Below the pieces are notes generated by a model. The model saw only the letters and a program-made list of their open reading frames with translations, was not told the DNA's origin and searched no databases. A stretch of 64,000 nucleotides of DNA from Brachionus plicatilis (taxonomy: Eukaryota; Rotifera; Eurotatoria; Ploima; Brachionidae): contig QEOQ01000258.1 of NCBI GenBank assembly GCA_010279815.1, positions 437,004-501,003 of the forward strand, given 5' to 3'. Position numbers and translations under genes: made by a program. Below are positions 1 to 13,661 of this stretch, in pieces (the stretch's first letter is position 1; every line of letters starts with the position of its first letter).

Positions 1-110
1 GGCGAGATATTCATTTTGTCGAAAATCGATAATCGAAAAATATCTTATCGAAAATAAATGTGAGAAAATCATTTTATTGAAAAATAAATATATAAATAAC
101 AAATTATCAA

Positions 111-299
111 TTAATTAATTAATTCATATTTGAAATTTATTTTATTATTATGAAAAAGGCCAACTAATTTCTTAAATAAATTTTCTTTTTTGCATTCGAA
201 TAAAATAGATTTTAATTCATCATCCATTTTTGTCCTTTTTTTCCTTGGGAAAACAGAACCGTGCTGGATTTGCTCAATCAAAATTTCGGTCAAATGTTG
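111..299 (-). CDS. Candidate 3' exon of the unrecognised gene at 1401-2198
   Basis: An open frame of about 62 codons ending in TAA. On the minus strand it is preceded by an AG (…TTTAAGAG) that would place the first codon CAA in the phase needed by the GTATGT donor at the end of the upstream exon. The peptide is charged (a RKKRTK patch, then KKENLFKK) and has no domain I recognise. The intron would be about 1.1 kb and would contain an inverted-repeat element. The link rests only on phase and on an acceptor-like sequence, so it is tentative. Confidence 0.25.
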   Translation of the reverse strand, partial: QHLTEILIEQIQHGSVFPRKKRTKMDDELKSILFECKKENLFKKLVGLFHNNKINFKYELIN

Positions 300-642
300 C
301 TCTTAAATTAACTTAACTTTATTAATTAATCTTAACTTTTTTCAATAGAAAAAATATTCTAGAAATATTTTCGATCAAGCAATTGTCTAAAGTATATTCT
401 ACAAAAAAATGTCTATTTCGATAATAAAATTCGATAATATGATATAGTACCGTTCCGAGATGCCAAAGTTAATTTTTTATCCATTTTTACAGATTAATCA
501 AATAAATTTTCCTGTTTTTCCATTGTTGTTGAGTAATTATACTAGGTAAATTATATTAAACGCAAAATCACGAAAATTTCCGCCTAATTCTCAACTATGG
601 TCAAAGCATTTTCTCCAGTCATTTTTCATTGCCTAACATAAT

Positions 643-700
643 CGGACTTGGACTTTTTTTAATGACTTTGATTTTATTTTGGGAATTTTAAACAACTCTG
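643..700 (-). repeat. Terminal fragment of hAT-like AAGTCC-rich repeat
   Basis: Read on the minus strand this begins CAGAGTTGTTTAAAA and ends in AAGTCCAAGTCC. That matches the ends of the repeats at 3869, 21564, 45952 and 54401. Only one end is visible. Confidence 0.55.
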
Positions 701-724
701 AAAAATAAAATAATCTTTTTTATT

Positions 725-1061
725 GGTATTGTGATTTCCAAATACAAATTGAGCAAAAATTCTTAATTTTTTGATAAAATAAAATAAAATTTAGTTAAAA
801 AAAATTTTAAAAAATACTGAAACATACTTTGTTAACCTTTATTTACCTAAAATAATTTTTTTTAGTATATCATACAATAACTAATATTCTTACTAGCATT
901 TTATTTTTTAGTCTTTTTTTACATTAGAAAAATTATTTTAGCTTAAAAAAGTTCAAAAAGGATGTTGCAGTATTTTAAAAAATATTTTTTATTAAATTTA
1001 ATTTCAATTTATCAAAAAATGAAGAATTTTTGTTCAATTTGCATTTGAATTTCACAATACC
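725..1061. mobile_element. Palindromic non-autonomous element, GGTATTGTGA termini
   Basis: The left 60 bp (from GGTATTGTGATTTCC) reappear reverse-complemented at the right end, with about 85% identity by eye. The flanks are TTTTTATT on the left and TTTTCATT on the right, an 8-bp target duplication with one mismatch. The centre carries the string CATACTTTGTT, also present in the element at 16954-17209. There is no coding capacity. It lies in the putative intron of the first gene. Confidence 0.7.
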
Positions 1062-1400
1062 TTTTCATTGTATGCTTTATTTCACACCATACTCCTATAA
1101 GCAGTACTATGAAATTTTGAAAAAAAAAATTTTTTCTTTTTTTATCATAATTTTCCAAAAATTCAAAAAAAAAATTTTTTTTTTTAATGAAGATTATTTT
1201 TTTTCGATAAATTTAGGATTTTTTTCACTTAATTTTAAAATTAAAACCGTTTTTAGATTAAAAAAAAAAAAAATTTCTTTTTTTTGTCATAACTTTCCAA
1301 AAATTTTTTTGTCAATTTGTGTTGAGATGTCAGAAATTTTGAACAAAAGCCCGGCAACAAAAAAATAAAAAAAAAAAGCTAAAATAAATTTTCAACTACA

Positions 1401-2198
1401 TACCAGTTCGTTTTTGATATTGAACAATTTGTCTTCGAAGTGATTAAGTTCCGTTTTGTTAAGACTATTTTTTAGATGCGACGGACTCGACGATTTATCT
1501 CCGTTACATTCCAAGTTTATTTTCTCCTGGCTAATACAACTCTCGCGCGACAAAATGCATTTACAAGAATTCAATTTAGAATGGCATTTTTTACACAATA
1601 TCTCATGTACATTTTGAAGTCCCTGGATCAGAGCCTCGTGTATAATTATAGAACATTTGACGCAATTGCAAAGGTCCGTTTGGGACGCGTCCGCGCCGTC
1701 TGGCGTACCTCTGTGTCCGTTCAAGTGTCCACTCTGTCGCTCTTTCATTTCCAAATTGAGCTTGTCTCTTTTTGACTTGACACTTTTCAGACGCTTGTTA
1801 AAGGCTATTTTCGAATTGTTGTAGAAGTCGATGGTAGCCCAGTACTCTTTTGCTTCATTGGCAAGACTTTCCTCGACTCTGTAAGCTCTTGGACTCTCTT
1901 TTTGAACACAACTCAGTCCTTCCAAATGGTCTGCAACTTCAGCCTGATTTTCCTCATCCATAAACTCGAAATTAGAGTAGGATTTTTTGGAAGGATCACA
2001 GTCCTGCTCAAGATCGTCGTCATCGTCGCATTCGGCCTGAGCAAGAGACGCCTCGTGGAATATGGACTGTTCTTCAGCTAGTTTTGAGTCAGTGGTGCAT
2101 TTGGCTTCCTCAAATGAGCTTGTTGACGAACTGGGGGTTGATATTGTAGACAGAGAGGCTATCATTACACTGTCCGACTTGTCTTGGCTCACTATCAT
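1401..2198 (-). CDS. Unrecognised protein with Cys-rich C-terminal part, 5' exon
   Basis: An open frame of 266 codons from ATG to a GTATGT splice donor; the exon stops at CTG and the TAG seven bases later would be intronic. The first 90 residues are Ser/Thr/Asp/Glu-rich with a DDDDD run. Residues around 110-150 form a Lys/Arg-rich helical stretch. A cysteine cluster follows near 175-215 (CNCVKC, then CKKCHSKLNSCKC), which could bind zinc. Codon use is more GC-rich than the surroundings, as expected for real coding DNA. I do not recognise the family. An in-frame TAG lies directly upstream of the ATG and sits in an acceptor-like CTTATAG, so an earlier exon cannot be excluded. Confidence 0.6.
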
Positions 2199-3868
2199 TG
2201 TCTTCTATAAGACGCAAAAGGCCATTTTATCTAAAAATATATCAAGTATTTTCAATTAAAACACAGCAATATTTTTTTTTTTTTTTTTCAAAATAAAAAA
2301 TTAACATAATTTATTGAAAAAATGACCAAATAAAATTGAATAAAATTTCCATGTTATTGAATTAAATCTAAAGAGAAATTATTTTATCTAATAAAAAACT
2401 TTAACAGCAATTAATTGTAATTTATTCTATTGGAAAACATTGCAGTAAAAACGCAAAATGATTAAGCGAATTTATTTTCTGACATGTTAAATGCTGAGTG
2501 AATATCAACATTACACGGAGGACGATTGGGGTAAATTTTGATGTAAAAAACAACATAAATATTAAGTGGATTGTCTGATTTTGTCGATGCTAAAATAACT
2601 TTACATATTACAGATTTATTTGAATGAATTAAAAAATTACATTATATTAAATTTTTATTTATTTAAATGCAAATTTTCTAAAATTATAAAAATGTAAAAA
2701 AAAAAAGTATTTAAACAATAAAATTTTTATCTACTATTCAAGAAACTAATTTCTAGAAAAACTTATTTTCTTTTTATTTTGTTTTTTTTAATTTTAATAA
2801 AATAGTTTAAATTCAATTCCATTTCTTTATTTTCTTGAACCGTACCTTTTGTTAATAAGCAGCCTTAAAGATTTCGCTTTGGTAAACCAATAACGATTAT
2901 TAAAAGCAGTTTTTTTTTACATTTATATCATTTTTAACTAGTTTTACATTAATCTGAATTTTATATTTTTACCTAAATGTATAAAATAAAACTAACTTAA
3001 ATGTAAATTTTTAAATATTTAGTTTGGCAACCGTAAGTTGTTATATATATGTAAAAAAATTGTTACCTCTATTGTTGTGTGTGATATGATCGTTTCTTAC
3101 GGCCATACTTATACAAATGACTAAATTGCTACAAAATTGTCTTGATTGAAAAAAGGACCATTTTTTTTTGTTGGAGAAAAAAAATCTGATCTTTTTTTTG
3201 TTTGATTTTTAGTTGAAAAAATTATTTCAGATTACAGCTAGTGGAAATGAATTTTTTTTTCGTTCAATATAAAATAAAGCTCTCTAATAGACCAGAATTA
3301 ATTATTTCGCTATTCAGACACTCGAGTAAATATTTATAGTTTACAAAAACAATCAGTTCTTGAATATATATTCTTGGTTTTGACCTGATAATGGATAAAT
3401 ATCTTGGCTTTTGTTTGAATATTAGCTTAGCCTTGTATCTTAAGTCAAAATCATACACGATACAAATTGAACTTAACCTTCTTTTCGAATCGTTTCTCTT
3501 TTTTTTGTTTCACGAAAAAATAAATAAATTAGGCCATTATCACATGTTTACTATTTGAAAATGAAAAAAAAAAATTTAAAAACTGTGATGAAATTTATTT
3601 TAATTTGATTTAAGGCGAAGCTTTGAGATTTTTGTGAAATTTAAAAAAATCTTAAATTATAAAATTTATTCAAAATTTTTTTTTTTTGACTTTTGATTTT
3701 TTTTCTGCAAAAAAAAATTTTTTTTCTAAAATATTTATAAAAATGTTTTTAAATATTACAAAGTGAATAATGCTCTAATAAACAATTTGAGTTTAATCAA
3801 TTTAATGTTCTCATAAGATGTATAAGGAGAGAAAAGTTAAATAAAGCTAAATTATTTAGCATTTGCAC

Positions 3869-3912
3869 CAGAGTTGCTTAAAAGTCCCAGAAAAAATTCC
3901 AAGTCCAGACTT
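3869..3912 (+). repeat. End of hAT-like AAGTCC-rich repeat
   Basis: CAGAGTTGCTTAAAAGTCC followed by CCAAGTCCAGACTTT matches the other copies of this family. No second terminus or target duplication is apparent nearby. Confidence 0.5.
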
Positions 3913-4054
3913 TAAAATTTTTTTAAAAAAAAAAAATAATTATTAATAATAATTAATAATAAAGAATAGAAATTTAATAATTATTTGGAAAATTTTGCAA
4001 ATATTTTTAAGCACTCGGCGATTAAGACTTAACTAAATCGGTTCCCGCTTAAAA

Positions 4055-4210
4055 AATGTTGGTTTCAAAATGAAGCGTGGTAAAATACCTTAGCCAAAAG
4101 ACTGGTACGTAAAGAATAAAAATTAAAATTAAAAAACAGCATTTTGTACATTAAAAAAAAAACTAATACATTGAATTTAATTAATAAATTATTTTTAAAA
4201 ACATAAATGT
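4055..4210 (+). repeat. Dispersed repeat, copy 1 (partner at 26017)
   Basis: TTGGTTTCAAAA, GAAGCGTGGTA, GGTACG and a later TTAATTAATAAATT are shared in order with 26017-26165. In one frame the other copy encodes a basic AT-hook-like peptide (KRGRKPK). This copy has a stop in the corresponding frame, so it looks decayed. Confidence 0.5.
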
Positions 4211-7200
4211 TTCCTGTTTAATAATTTATTTTTTGGAGAGAAAATGTAGTAAGCCTTTTTTAATTTTTAATTATTTAACATAACACTAAAATGGTACACG
4301 AATTATAACCTGTGATAATTTTGTTTGAAAAATAATTAAAATTTACCAAAAATTTTTATTAAAATAAATTATAAATTTTGTCTGCAAATTATCTCGAAAG
4401 CTAAAATCTAAAAATCTATTCTTGAAATTTTTTTTATTAATTCAATTTTTTCTAAATAGATTTAAAAAATATTTTTCTATAAAACATTTCACATTTTTTT
4501 CAATGAATTGACACATCGTCTTCACTTCGTCTTTAGACCACGCGCTCAAAACCGAACAATATAATTTTATTTTTTGATTTTAATTTTTACAAAGAAATAG
4601 CTAATATTTAATTTTTCTCTGGAACATCTAAAAACATCAAGGAATTTGTAACAACAGATTAAAGTTAGGAATGAAATAAAAATATGAAAAAAAATTTTTT
4701 GCTCAAAAAAAAAATTATTTAAATTAAACAAAAATGCTTTAATTAACACCAATATCAAATAGCTTGTTGAAATATTACAATCTTGACAATTAGATTTTGC
4801 ATTTAAATAAAAAATTGTTTAAAAATTTTAAATTAAGTTTGTGACGTGATTAATTACACTAAATCAACATTCGCAAGCTAAATATGTATTTGCTGACAAT
4901 ATTATAAACTAACAAACAAAGATTAATAAAATTATTCAAAATTAACTATCACCTAGTGAAAAATATATTATTCACCTCTAATTTCAACAAACATTTAAAT
5001 CTAAAAATGGACAAAATTTAGCTAATGAACTTAGATAGTAAATTATTATTATTTTTTATTTAAATTTAACACCCCATAGGCACAAAAAAAAAACTATTAA
5101 ATTAATACAAAAAATAAAAAATTCATAAAATTAAATTAAGTTAAATTATCTTTAATAAATAATAGTTAACTTTGAAAAAAAATTACTATTATTATAAAAT
5201 TTTTTTTTATTAAAAAAATCTTTAAAGTATCTAATCTCTATTGAAAATTACTATTCTTTTAATTCATAAATATAATCTATGGTTGTCGATTAGCATCTAG
5301 TCTATTGGATTTTAAATCTAAGATTTTTGAAACTGAGAATTTCCAACTAGACACTCGTATCTTATCTTATCTGCGAACAAATTCTTAGTAATTTTGTTTA
5401 TAAAAATGCAGTAATTAGAAAAGTTCACATACATATTGGATTTAAATTTAGCAAAAAACTTTGACCTCTATTTTGTAATAAAAGAATGTCAGCATATGAA
5501 AAAAATAAAAATTGTTTTTGTCTTATCTACTTAAAAAAAAATAAAATTCCTCACCTAAAAGGTCACCAACAAAAAAATTCTAGCGAATATGGCCAAAAGT
5601 TGAGAATCTAATAAATTAAAATTAAATGAAACATTGTGTTTACATTCACCTTAAAACTTTTTTTTTATTAAATATAATAACGCTAAACAATAGCGTTCTT
5701 TTTTGTTGTTGACTGAATAATTTGATATTTTTTAAAATGAATTTATAAATTTTATTTATTTAAAAAAAAAATTGGTAATTAGTTACAAAGTCTTTTTTCC
5801 GTAATGAAAAATTTTTAATTTAGATTACCATTTTAAAAAATCTCTATGTTCAAGGTAATCCAAAACTCTTTTGATGGTAAATAAGATAAATTTAATTAAA
5901 AAAATAAGTTAATCGTGTTTTGTTTAAGCATTAAATATGTCTTGAAAATTTAAAATAACTTAAACATACTATTAGTAAGCATATTACAATCACATATCTG
6001 CACGAACCTAGCAAATTATTTCCAACAAGATAATTATTTTGATTTAACGATTAATTAAAAAATAATTTTATTTTGATTTTTTTTGATAGAAATTAAAAAA
6101 AAAATTCTAATAAAGTGCGAAGAAAATTTTATACAAGAGCTAATCTTTTTTCAAATAAATTATGAATAAAACTTTTGAATGAATTTTTCTTAACTATTCC
6201 TTTATTTCTACAATCAGTTGAAAAACAAACAATTCAAACTCAATTTGTAACCAAGCAGCTCAAAGATAAGATTAAAGAGGATTAATATTTCAAAGGGCTT
6301 TTTAAAAGTGTTTAAAAACACAAATTCGTGGTCTTTTTCTATAAGTTCGCTGACAAATTTACTTTAATTACTATTAACATTACCAACAAAAATGACAATC
6401 TAAAAACCCAAAAAATCACAAAAGAAAAAATCCCTCATCATTTGTTAGTAAATTGTGGAATATTAGTTAATAATAATAGAATCACTGGTTTAGTCAAATG
6501 ATCATGTGTATTTTAGTTTTGGAAAGATTATAAATAGTTTCATGAGAGGGTGTCGATCAAAAAAATAATTATTACAATTATAACTGATTTTAATACCAGC
6601 TGATCGAAAAAAATGTAACTTTCAACTGATTCTAAAAATTTTTTTAAAAAATTTAATTTTCAATCTCTTTTAAAACTTTTTATTTTTGTATTATACCGTT
6701 TTGTTTAAAACAAAAATTTTCTTTTAAAATAAGCTAAAATAATTAAAAATTGTAGATTTACTTTTGAACTAAATTCTTTGATACATTTTTTGGCAGAATC
6801 TTTTGGATTAATAAATTTTAAACTGAAGCATATTTGATTTTTTTTTCAACATCAAAAACGAAATTTAACTAAAAAAAAATTTAAAAAAATTTATTCAAAA
6901 AAAAATTTTTTTTTTTTAAAGCACTTTCATAGCATGAATCTTCGTTTTAAATTGGCCAAAAAAAATTTAATAACCAGTGACTGTTGAACGATACCTCAGA
7001 AAAAATACATCCCTTGAAAAGAATCCATATTATTTATCAAATATTTAATTAATTTTGGAAATAAATATTTACAAAATTATTTAAATGTTAAAAAATACAA
7101 TTCTGTAAAAAAATTCAACCCTAACTTTGTGTTAGTCAATTATGTATGCTCCTTTTGGAAAAAATTTACAAAAATATTAAAGAATCTAAATTCAATTTTT

Positions 7201-8885
7201 TTAAAAATTAATTCATTAAAAATAAAAAATAAAATAAAATAAAATTAGATTTTGAACTTATTGGACTGTGAAACCATGTCTAATTGAAATATTTAACATG
7301 ATGATGCAAATAAATTGATAATAATATCACTTTTTTGTCCTAAGCATTTAGACTTGTTTCTATCTAGACGATTTTAGACAATCTAAGCAAAAGTCTAAAA
7401 GTTTTCATTTTACTAGAAAAAAAAGTCAGACAAATAGAAAAACTACAGACACAGCTACTGGTCACACTTCTTTATCTGAATTGTTTAAATCATTTTAAAA
7501 ATTAAATTTTTTATTTTACAATCAAAAATTGTAAGTTTTCTTATTTTGTTTGATCCTGATCTAGACGCTTTGAATGTTCAAAACAAGGTTTAGTTTTAAA
7601 TTTTGATAAGCTAATTAATTCGAATCTTGTAAATATTAATTTAACCTATTTTTTTAGTCTGAGTTTGTCGCGAAAACTCTTTTGGATTTGTTTTGTTAAA
7701 TTTTTAGCTAAATTGATAGAGCAATTTTTTGTAAAAGATTTGCTCAAATGTTTATTTGAAAAGAAGAAATCAGAGAAATTCTTTTAAATGAGAAAGAAAA
7801 CTTTTTATTTTGAATTGATCATGTTGGTTTATAAACTCGAAATTTTAATCAAAAATAGGGTTTGAGTCAAATTTAAATTTTTTTAAAATAAAAATAAATC
7901 CTATCATCAAAACATCTAAAATTTTAATTTTTAACCAATTTGTATTTATTGCCTTGAATAGATATTTTTAGAATTGTGTTAAATTAAATTAATTTTACTC
8001 AGAAATAATCATAGCTAGTCTATTCTTCTAAAAAATTATCTCTCAAAAGGCTAAAATAATAATCCTTACCTGAAAACATTTGTTCAACCAAATGAACTTA
8101 ATTAAAATATTTTGTATTTATGAAATGCCTGATTTGATGGAATAAATTGGGTCGTCTAAATTATCGATTTAATGCAAGGCATTGTTTTTATAAACATATT
8201 TTCTAGAGGATTATGTTTAAAATATATAAAATTGACCCATATAATAAAACTTAGCTGATAGTGAAACTTGTTTAATGCTTGCTTACAAAATTATGTCAAA
8301 TTAAATTAAAAGCAATTTTTGAAAGCGTTTTTTGTTTGATATCTTGTTGAGTAAATAATCAAATAAATTGATCTATTAATATTCAGTTTGGACTGGTTTA
8401 AATGATGCCAAAAATGTATTCCATGCATCCGTTGATAAATACTTGATTAAATATTCTACTTACCAAAATAAAGGAAATCTTCATTATTAAGTTAAAAAAA
8501 ATTCAATGCAAAATTAAACAAAACTCAAATTGTTAAAAAATTTTCCATTGATTTTTTATAAATTAAATTTCTGAGTTGGGTCAATTTTGCGACCAATTGA
8601 TCATATCTTTTTTTTTTTAAATAAAAAATTATTAATTTTGACCAAATTTAAATAAGTTTTTTCTCTCAATATTTTAATTTAAAACACTTAATAATGATTT
8701 CAATCTAATCTTGAATTAATTAATTTAAAAGCACGAGATTTTCATAATTTAAATTGATCAATTGATAAAAAATTAATAACTAATGTTCCTTTTTTATTTT
8801 TATAATTTTATTTTTAGGTAATAATTTTTCATTTTTTAAAAAAAACACAAAAACACAAAAAATTTTATTTTTATTTTTTTACTTC

Positions 8886-8930
8886 TCCTTAAAGGAGGTT
8901 AATTCAATTCAATAAATAAATAAATAATTA
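8886..8930 (+). repeat. Short hairpin followed by AATA microsatellite tail
   Basis: CTCCTTAAAGGAG is a perfect 6-bp stem palindrome and is followed within 15 bp by (AATA)n. The same arrangement, hairpin then AAT-type tail, occurs at 14990, 32655 and 60045. This suggests 3' tails of retroposons, but no coding part is attached here. Confidence 0.4.
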
Positions 8931-11900
8931 ATATTTTATTTTACTCGCATTTTATCATGCATCTGAAAATCTAAAAATTTCGCCAGGAATCTTGTCGATT
9001 TAAGTGGTTCTATTTAAAAATAAAGAGCATCTAAACCATTGTCAAAAAAAAACCTTTAACAAAACTCTGCCAAATTTTAAGGTAAATTTTATTAATAAAA
9101 TGCAAAAAAAAGAAATAAAGATAGTGTTGTTTGATCATAAAATTTGCCTTAAAAACAAGTAAGCAAATTAAAATTACCACTGGGTCACAAAATTGGCTAG
9201 CCCTAATTAAATTATGATTTTATGAAACTCAGTAGAGTAATACAGTACCAAATGATAAAATATGATTAAATTTTATTTTTATTGTATTTAAAAAATTTTT
9301 ATTTTGTACAACCTGCAAAAATTGTGCAATTTTTGCCTTAACTTGGATGCAGTACATTATGAAATTTGGCTAAATTTGGTTGATACAAAGTTGGAATTAA
9401 AATTTTTTTAAAATCGTTTTGTCATTTTTTTATTGTGTTTCTAAATTCACACTGCTTACATTTTGCGGATAATAAAATTTTTAAAAATCTTGTTGCATTA
9501 TCAGAACTAGATAGGACTAATTAAAAAAAAACTTATTTGACTAATAATAATTTTTTCTTGAACAAAATGATGCTTAAATTATTGCTTTTCAACGTTGATA
9601 GATTAGATGCAATTAACTTCAGAAGCAATCTTAGAAAAAAATATTTGGATGCTTTTTTACCATTCCTGGTTGTAAAACGATTCAATTATACTAACCAGAA
9701 AAAATATCTGAAAAATATAAAAAAAAATAAGGCTTTTATTTTGAAATGAACAAGCTTTTTAAAGCAAATGACTTGGATTGAAAGGAAGTATTAAGTTTCA
9801 ATGCAAGCTGCCAGGATTCATTCCTAACTAAATTTAAAATAAATAAGAATAATGACTTAAAAAATATGTTTGAATGATTTTTTTTCAGTTTTATATAAAG
9901 CCTTAGAGCTAATGCTGACTCTTTGAAATAAAATAATGAATTTTTCTATCTTCCGAAGGAACAATTTATGCCACTTTTTAAACAAAAATTTGTGAAAGAT
10001 TAAACAAGAAAAATGCAACATGATTTTTTGAATATTGACGGGCCGATTTAAAACTGCATAAAACTATAGCTTATTTTATTTAACTAATTTAAAATTAGAA
10101 GATAAAAAATTAATAATAATATTTTATTAATTATAATTGGGAAAGAAAGCGATGTTTACTTTAAATAAAAGTAAAAATCATTATTTGCAACGAGATACAG
10201 CTCCTTATCATTAAAAATTAAATAAAATAATAAAATAATAAAATAAAATCTGCGAACTCTTTTTTATAACAAAATAAAAAATAATCTAATTAGTTAACAA
10301 AATCACAAAAAATTTTGCTCAATTCAGTTAAACGAATAAATAAACAATTATTTTTTTTTAATTTAAATTTTTTTTTTATCTTTATCAAAATACAATTATC
10401 AAATAAACATGAATTAAAAAAATTTTTAATTCAATTAAATTAATTCGATTTTAAATTTTGCTTATGCTTTAAATTTTTTAACCGATCAATTGATTTAAAA
10501 TAGAAATTCTTCAATGAATATATTAGTAGAAATTGTTATTGTAAAACAATCAACAAAACTCATCACACGTTACCTGACGATAATTAAAATTAATCGGTGA
10601 ACAAATAGCTTAGTTCACCTATTAAGGTAGTAAAATAATGTATTTAGAACAATAAAAGGATCAAGATAAATTTCAAATTTAAGTTAAAATACAATAGGGA
10701 ACTATAAACAGATGAAGAAAAAGAGAAATTTTTCAAAGTCTTTCTATCAACAAAATTTAGCCTTAACATGGCATTGTGAATTTTCATACAAACCTTCAAA
10801 AAATTACTGAAATAAAATTTTTTTTCACTAATATAAATTGACAAATTGAGCTTTATAAACTTTAATGATGCACAACAGGAAACAAAATATGTTTCACTAA
10901 ATTCAACAAATAAAAACTATTTTTAATCAACACAGGAAATATAAATGATCAAATAAAATATCAATATTTTGAGATTAATTTGGTTTTATCCATCCTAAAT
11001 AGAATGTGTTTTGAAAATTATTTTATTTAAATGTTAAATTTTGTCATCGCTTCTTAAATAATTTTGAATTAATTGGTTATAATTGAAAAATTTTTATTTT
11101 TCAATTCTAAATTGACAATAATCAATTTATTGACAAAGACTGGACTGTTAAATGAAACATAGTTTCACCTTTTAAACTTTACAGAAAAATCTGTAGTAAA
11201 AATTCGGTATCTTTATAAAGAATTTATTTTTTGTAGATAAATTCACCATGCCGTCTGGTATAGATTTAATAAATAATGAAAAAGAAAATTTACTATAAAA
11301 TTTATTATAAAGAAAAAATTATTTGAAAAAATTTAACAATAAGATATTCAAGTTAAACAATTCAAATTTTTTCAAAATTCCAAAAAATCAAATTAATGTT
11401 ATCGAAAATTGAGAGTTAAAATGTTGAAAACTTCAGCTGAATTTGGGGTATTTTATTCAAATTTTCATTATTTTATTCAAAATATTAAAATAACATTAAT
11501 AAATTAATCCAAACATCTTTAAAATTGCTGAATCCTTGGAAAAAATGTTGGAGCCCAAATTTTATTCAGCCTTTTAGATCCCAGAAGTCTTTATCTATTT
11601 ATTTATAATTATAACAAAGGTTTTTATGGCTTTTTTTTTCTTTTCTTGTTCAATTCTATGCTATTATGAATATAGAAATAATTGATTAATTCTAATATTT
11701 TAAAAATTACTGAATCTAAGGACAAAATTGAAAAAAAAAATACATTAAAAAATTAAAAAAAAGCATGATGGGTTCTATATTAATACTATTTTAATAATCT
11801 TTGATTATTTAAATAGCAGCAAATTTTAAAAAATTCATACTACTTTTTTGATATTTAAATAGCGGACAAAAAAATCGATAAATTTTTGTATGTGTTTTAT

Positions 11901-12590
11901 TTAATTTAATTTCTTAATATTGAAAAAAAATTTTAAAAACTTTCTTGGTCTTCTTCTTCTAGTAAAAGACATTTTTTAAATTTCAATATAGTTTTTTTTT
12001 TTCTCATTGTTAAAAAATAGTAACAAACACTAAAAATTTATATAGAAAAAAAATGGGTATATTTGTCACTTTGAACAGAAAATTAAGCATTAAAATATGA
12101 TGGAAAAAAAAAACTATTTTCCATTTGACTATTATTAGATGATTCTTTAATAAATTTTCAATAATTAAGAAAAATCATTCTAAATTTTCGTATTCAAAAA
12201 TTTTAATTAAAGTTGACAGAGTTGACCAGCGATTTATCTTTTTTATTTTAAATTTAGTAAAAATTTAAAAAATCCTAAAATTTGAACGAAAAAATAATGC
12301 TAATTAAAAATTGTCGAAAAGTTTACAGAATTAAGTTAAAATGCATTTTAAATTAAATTATTTAATATTGATAGAAAAAATCTTGTTATTAATTTTTCAT
12401 TCAAGAATAAATCGAAGTTTTTATGTTTATTTTAATTTAATTTAAAAAAAATCCTAAATTCGGCTGAAATTTTGTTTATTTTTTTATTTTCTGACCAAAA
12501 TTAACTAATAATTAAATAATTGTACTTGGATAAAAAATGTGATCAACTGGTCACATAATTGACCAGCGCCGATATTTTTAATTTCAGATA

Positions 12591-13661
12591 TTAATAAATA
12601 AAAGCATAAGCTGAAGCGATTAGCTGAATATTTTCATTTTGAAAAGCATAGTAACCACATATATCAGATGGATTTAGAAGGCATTCAACACCCATTTGAA
12701 AATTGTAATTTAAATTTTCACCTATGGTTACATTTACCAATATTTTATGGTTTGTAAATTCTTTTTTAAGCTCGTCTTTTATTGAGTTTGCCAAAAAAAA
12801 AACTTTTTCAGCATTCAAATCCTTTTCGAAAAGAGAGCTCATTTCACACACTAAGTTTTTTTTAAGCATTTCTTGTATTCTCATACTTTGTTCTTTTACT
12901 ATTACAGAATTATCTTCGTCTTGAAAATCAGCTTCTATTGACGTGTTCAAAGAGGTATCTTCTTCACTTAAAGCCACTGCATTCGGTGCCTCAAATTTGT
13001 CTTCAGGGTTTTCACCTTGGTTAGCTTCTTCAACTTCAAATGTGTCTTGAATTTCAGCAGAAGTGTTTGGCATTTGAGAGGCCTTATTTTCTTCTTCGAG
13101 ATAATAATAATTTTCATCAGTATTATCTTGCCAATAGTCTCCAGATTTTTCTTCTTGCATCTGATCATTTATTTCTTCGGTGTTTTCTTTTTGAATTGTT
13201 TCAATATTTTCCATTTCATAGTTTTGTTCTTCGAATTTTTCATCAGCTGATGGTTTGGCCAAAATAGCCGATTCCTTAGCGGATTTGGAACTTTCAAAAA
13301 TTTCTATATCTTTTTGTTTTTGTATTGTGATTTCTATTTTGCTTTCTTGATCAATTTTTTCTCCTGAAATGGAAAAAGCATCCTGACTTTGAAAAGTTAT
13401 TTGGGATTCGGTTTCTGATTTAAGCTCAACATAATTTGTAAATTCGTCGGAAGTAGCAGTGTCATCAAGTCTATCTTGTTTTTTTGGAGATTTTTTGGCT
13501 TTGTCATAATTCACATAATTATTCATCGAAACAGCTATTTTTCCAAGATCAGTAACTTTGGAATCAACTAATCCTTCATTTTTAACAAATTCTTTTAGTT
13601 CATTATCAGAACAAAAATCCTCAGTTTCAGAAGATGAAGTAGTGTAGCTCTTGCTAGTCAT
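12591..13661 (-). CDS. Tctex1-domain protein with long acidic N-terminus (dynein light chain Tctex-type family)
   Basis: A single-exon protein of 356 residues. Residues about 1-245 are Ser/Glu/Asp/Lys-rich and probably disordered. The last ~105 residues fit a Tctex1 domain: a helical segment (MRIQEMLKKNLVCEM), an internal helix, then β-strand signatures KILVNVTIGENLNYNFQMGV and a C-terminal strand ending at the chain end (IASAYAFIY). Proteins of this family dimerise and serve as dynein light chains or as axonemal and transport adaptors; which of these applies is not determined. The start ATG is the first in frame after upstream stops. A second protein of the same design lies at 23488-25104 on the same strand. 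Confidence 0.8.
   Translation of the reverse strand: MTSKSYTTSSSETEDFCSDNELKEFVKNEGLVDSKVTDLGKIAVSMNNYVNYDKAKKSPKKQDRLDDTATSDEFTNYVELKSETESQITFQSQDAFSISGEKIDQESKIEITIQKQKDIEIFESSKSAKESAILAKPSADEKFEEQNYEMENIETIQKENTEEINDQMQEEKSGDYWQDNTDENYYYLEEENKASQMPNTSAEIQDTFEVEEANQGENPEDKFEAPNAVALSEEDTSLNTSIEADFQDEDNSVIVKEQSMRIQEMLKKNLVCEMSSLFEKDLNAEKVFFLANSIKDELKKEFTNHKILVNVTIGENLNYNFQMGVECLLNPSDICGYYAFQNENIQLIASAYAFIY

Larger units (their letters stand above)
2260..12590. other. Gene-poor AT-rich region, repeat scars only
   Basis: About 10 kb with no reading frame I would call a gene; the longest frames (for example 9537-9749 and 3264-3458) are low-complexity. Visible scars are an AAGTCC-type repeat end (3869-3912), one copy of a dispersed repeat shared with 26.0 kb (4055-4210), a hairpin with an AATA tail (8886-8930), and GGTCA…TGACCAGC-type short motifs at 9181-9205 and 12543-12570. 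The rest is homopolymer-rich A/T sequence. Confidence 0.6.

Noticed and set aside
1030..1368. 112-codon frame with Phe/Lys/Ile-rich sequence
   Set aside because: It is a translation of A and T runs and overlaps the end of a palindromic element.
12968..13267. Frames overlapping the first Tctex1 gene on both strands
   Set aside because: They are shadows of a low-complexity acidic coding region; the 356-residue frame has the domain.
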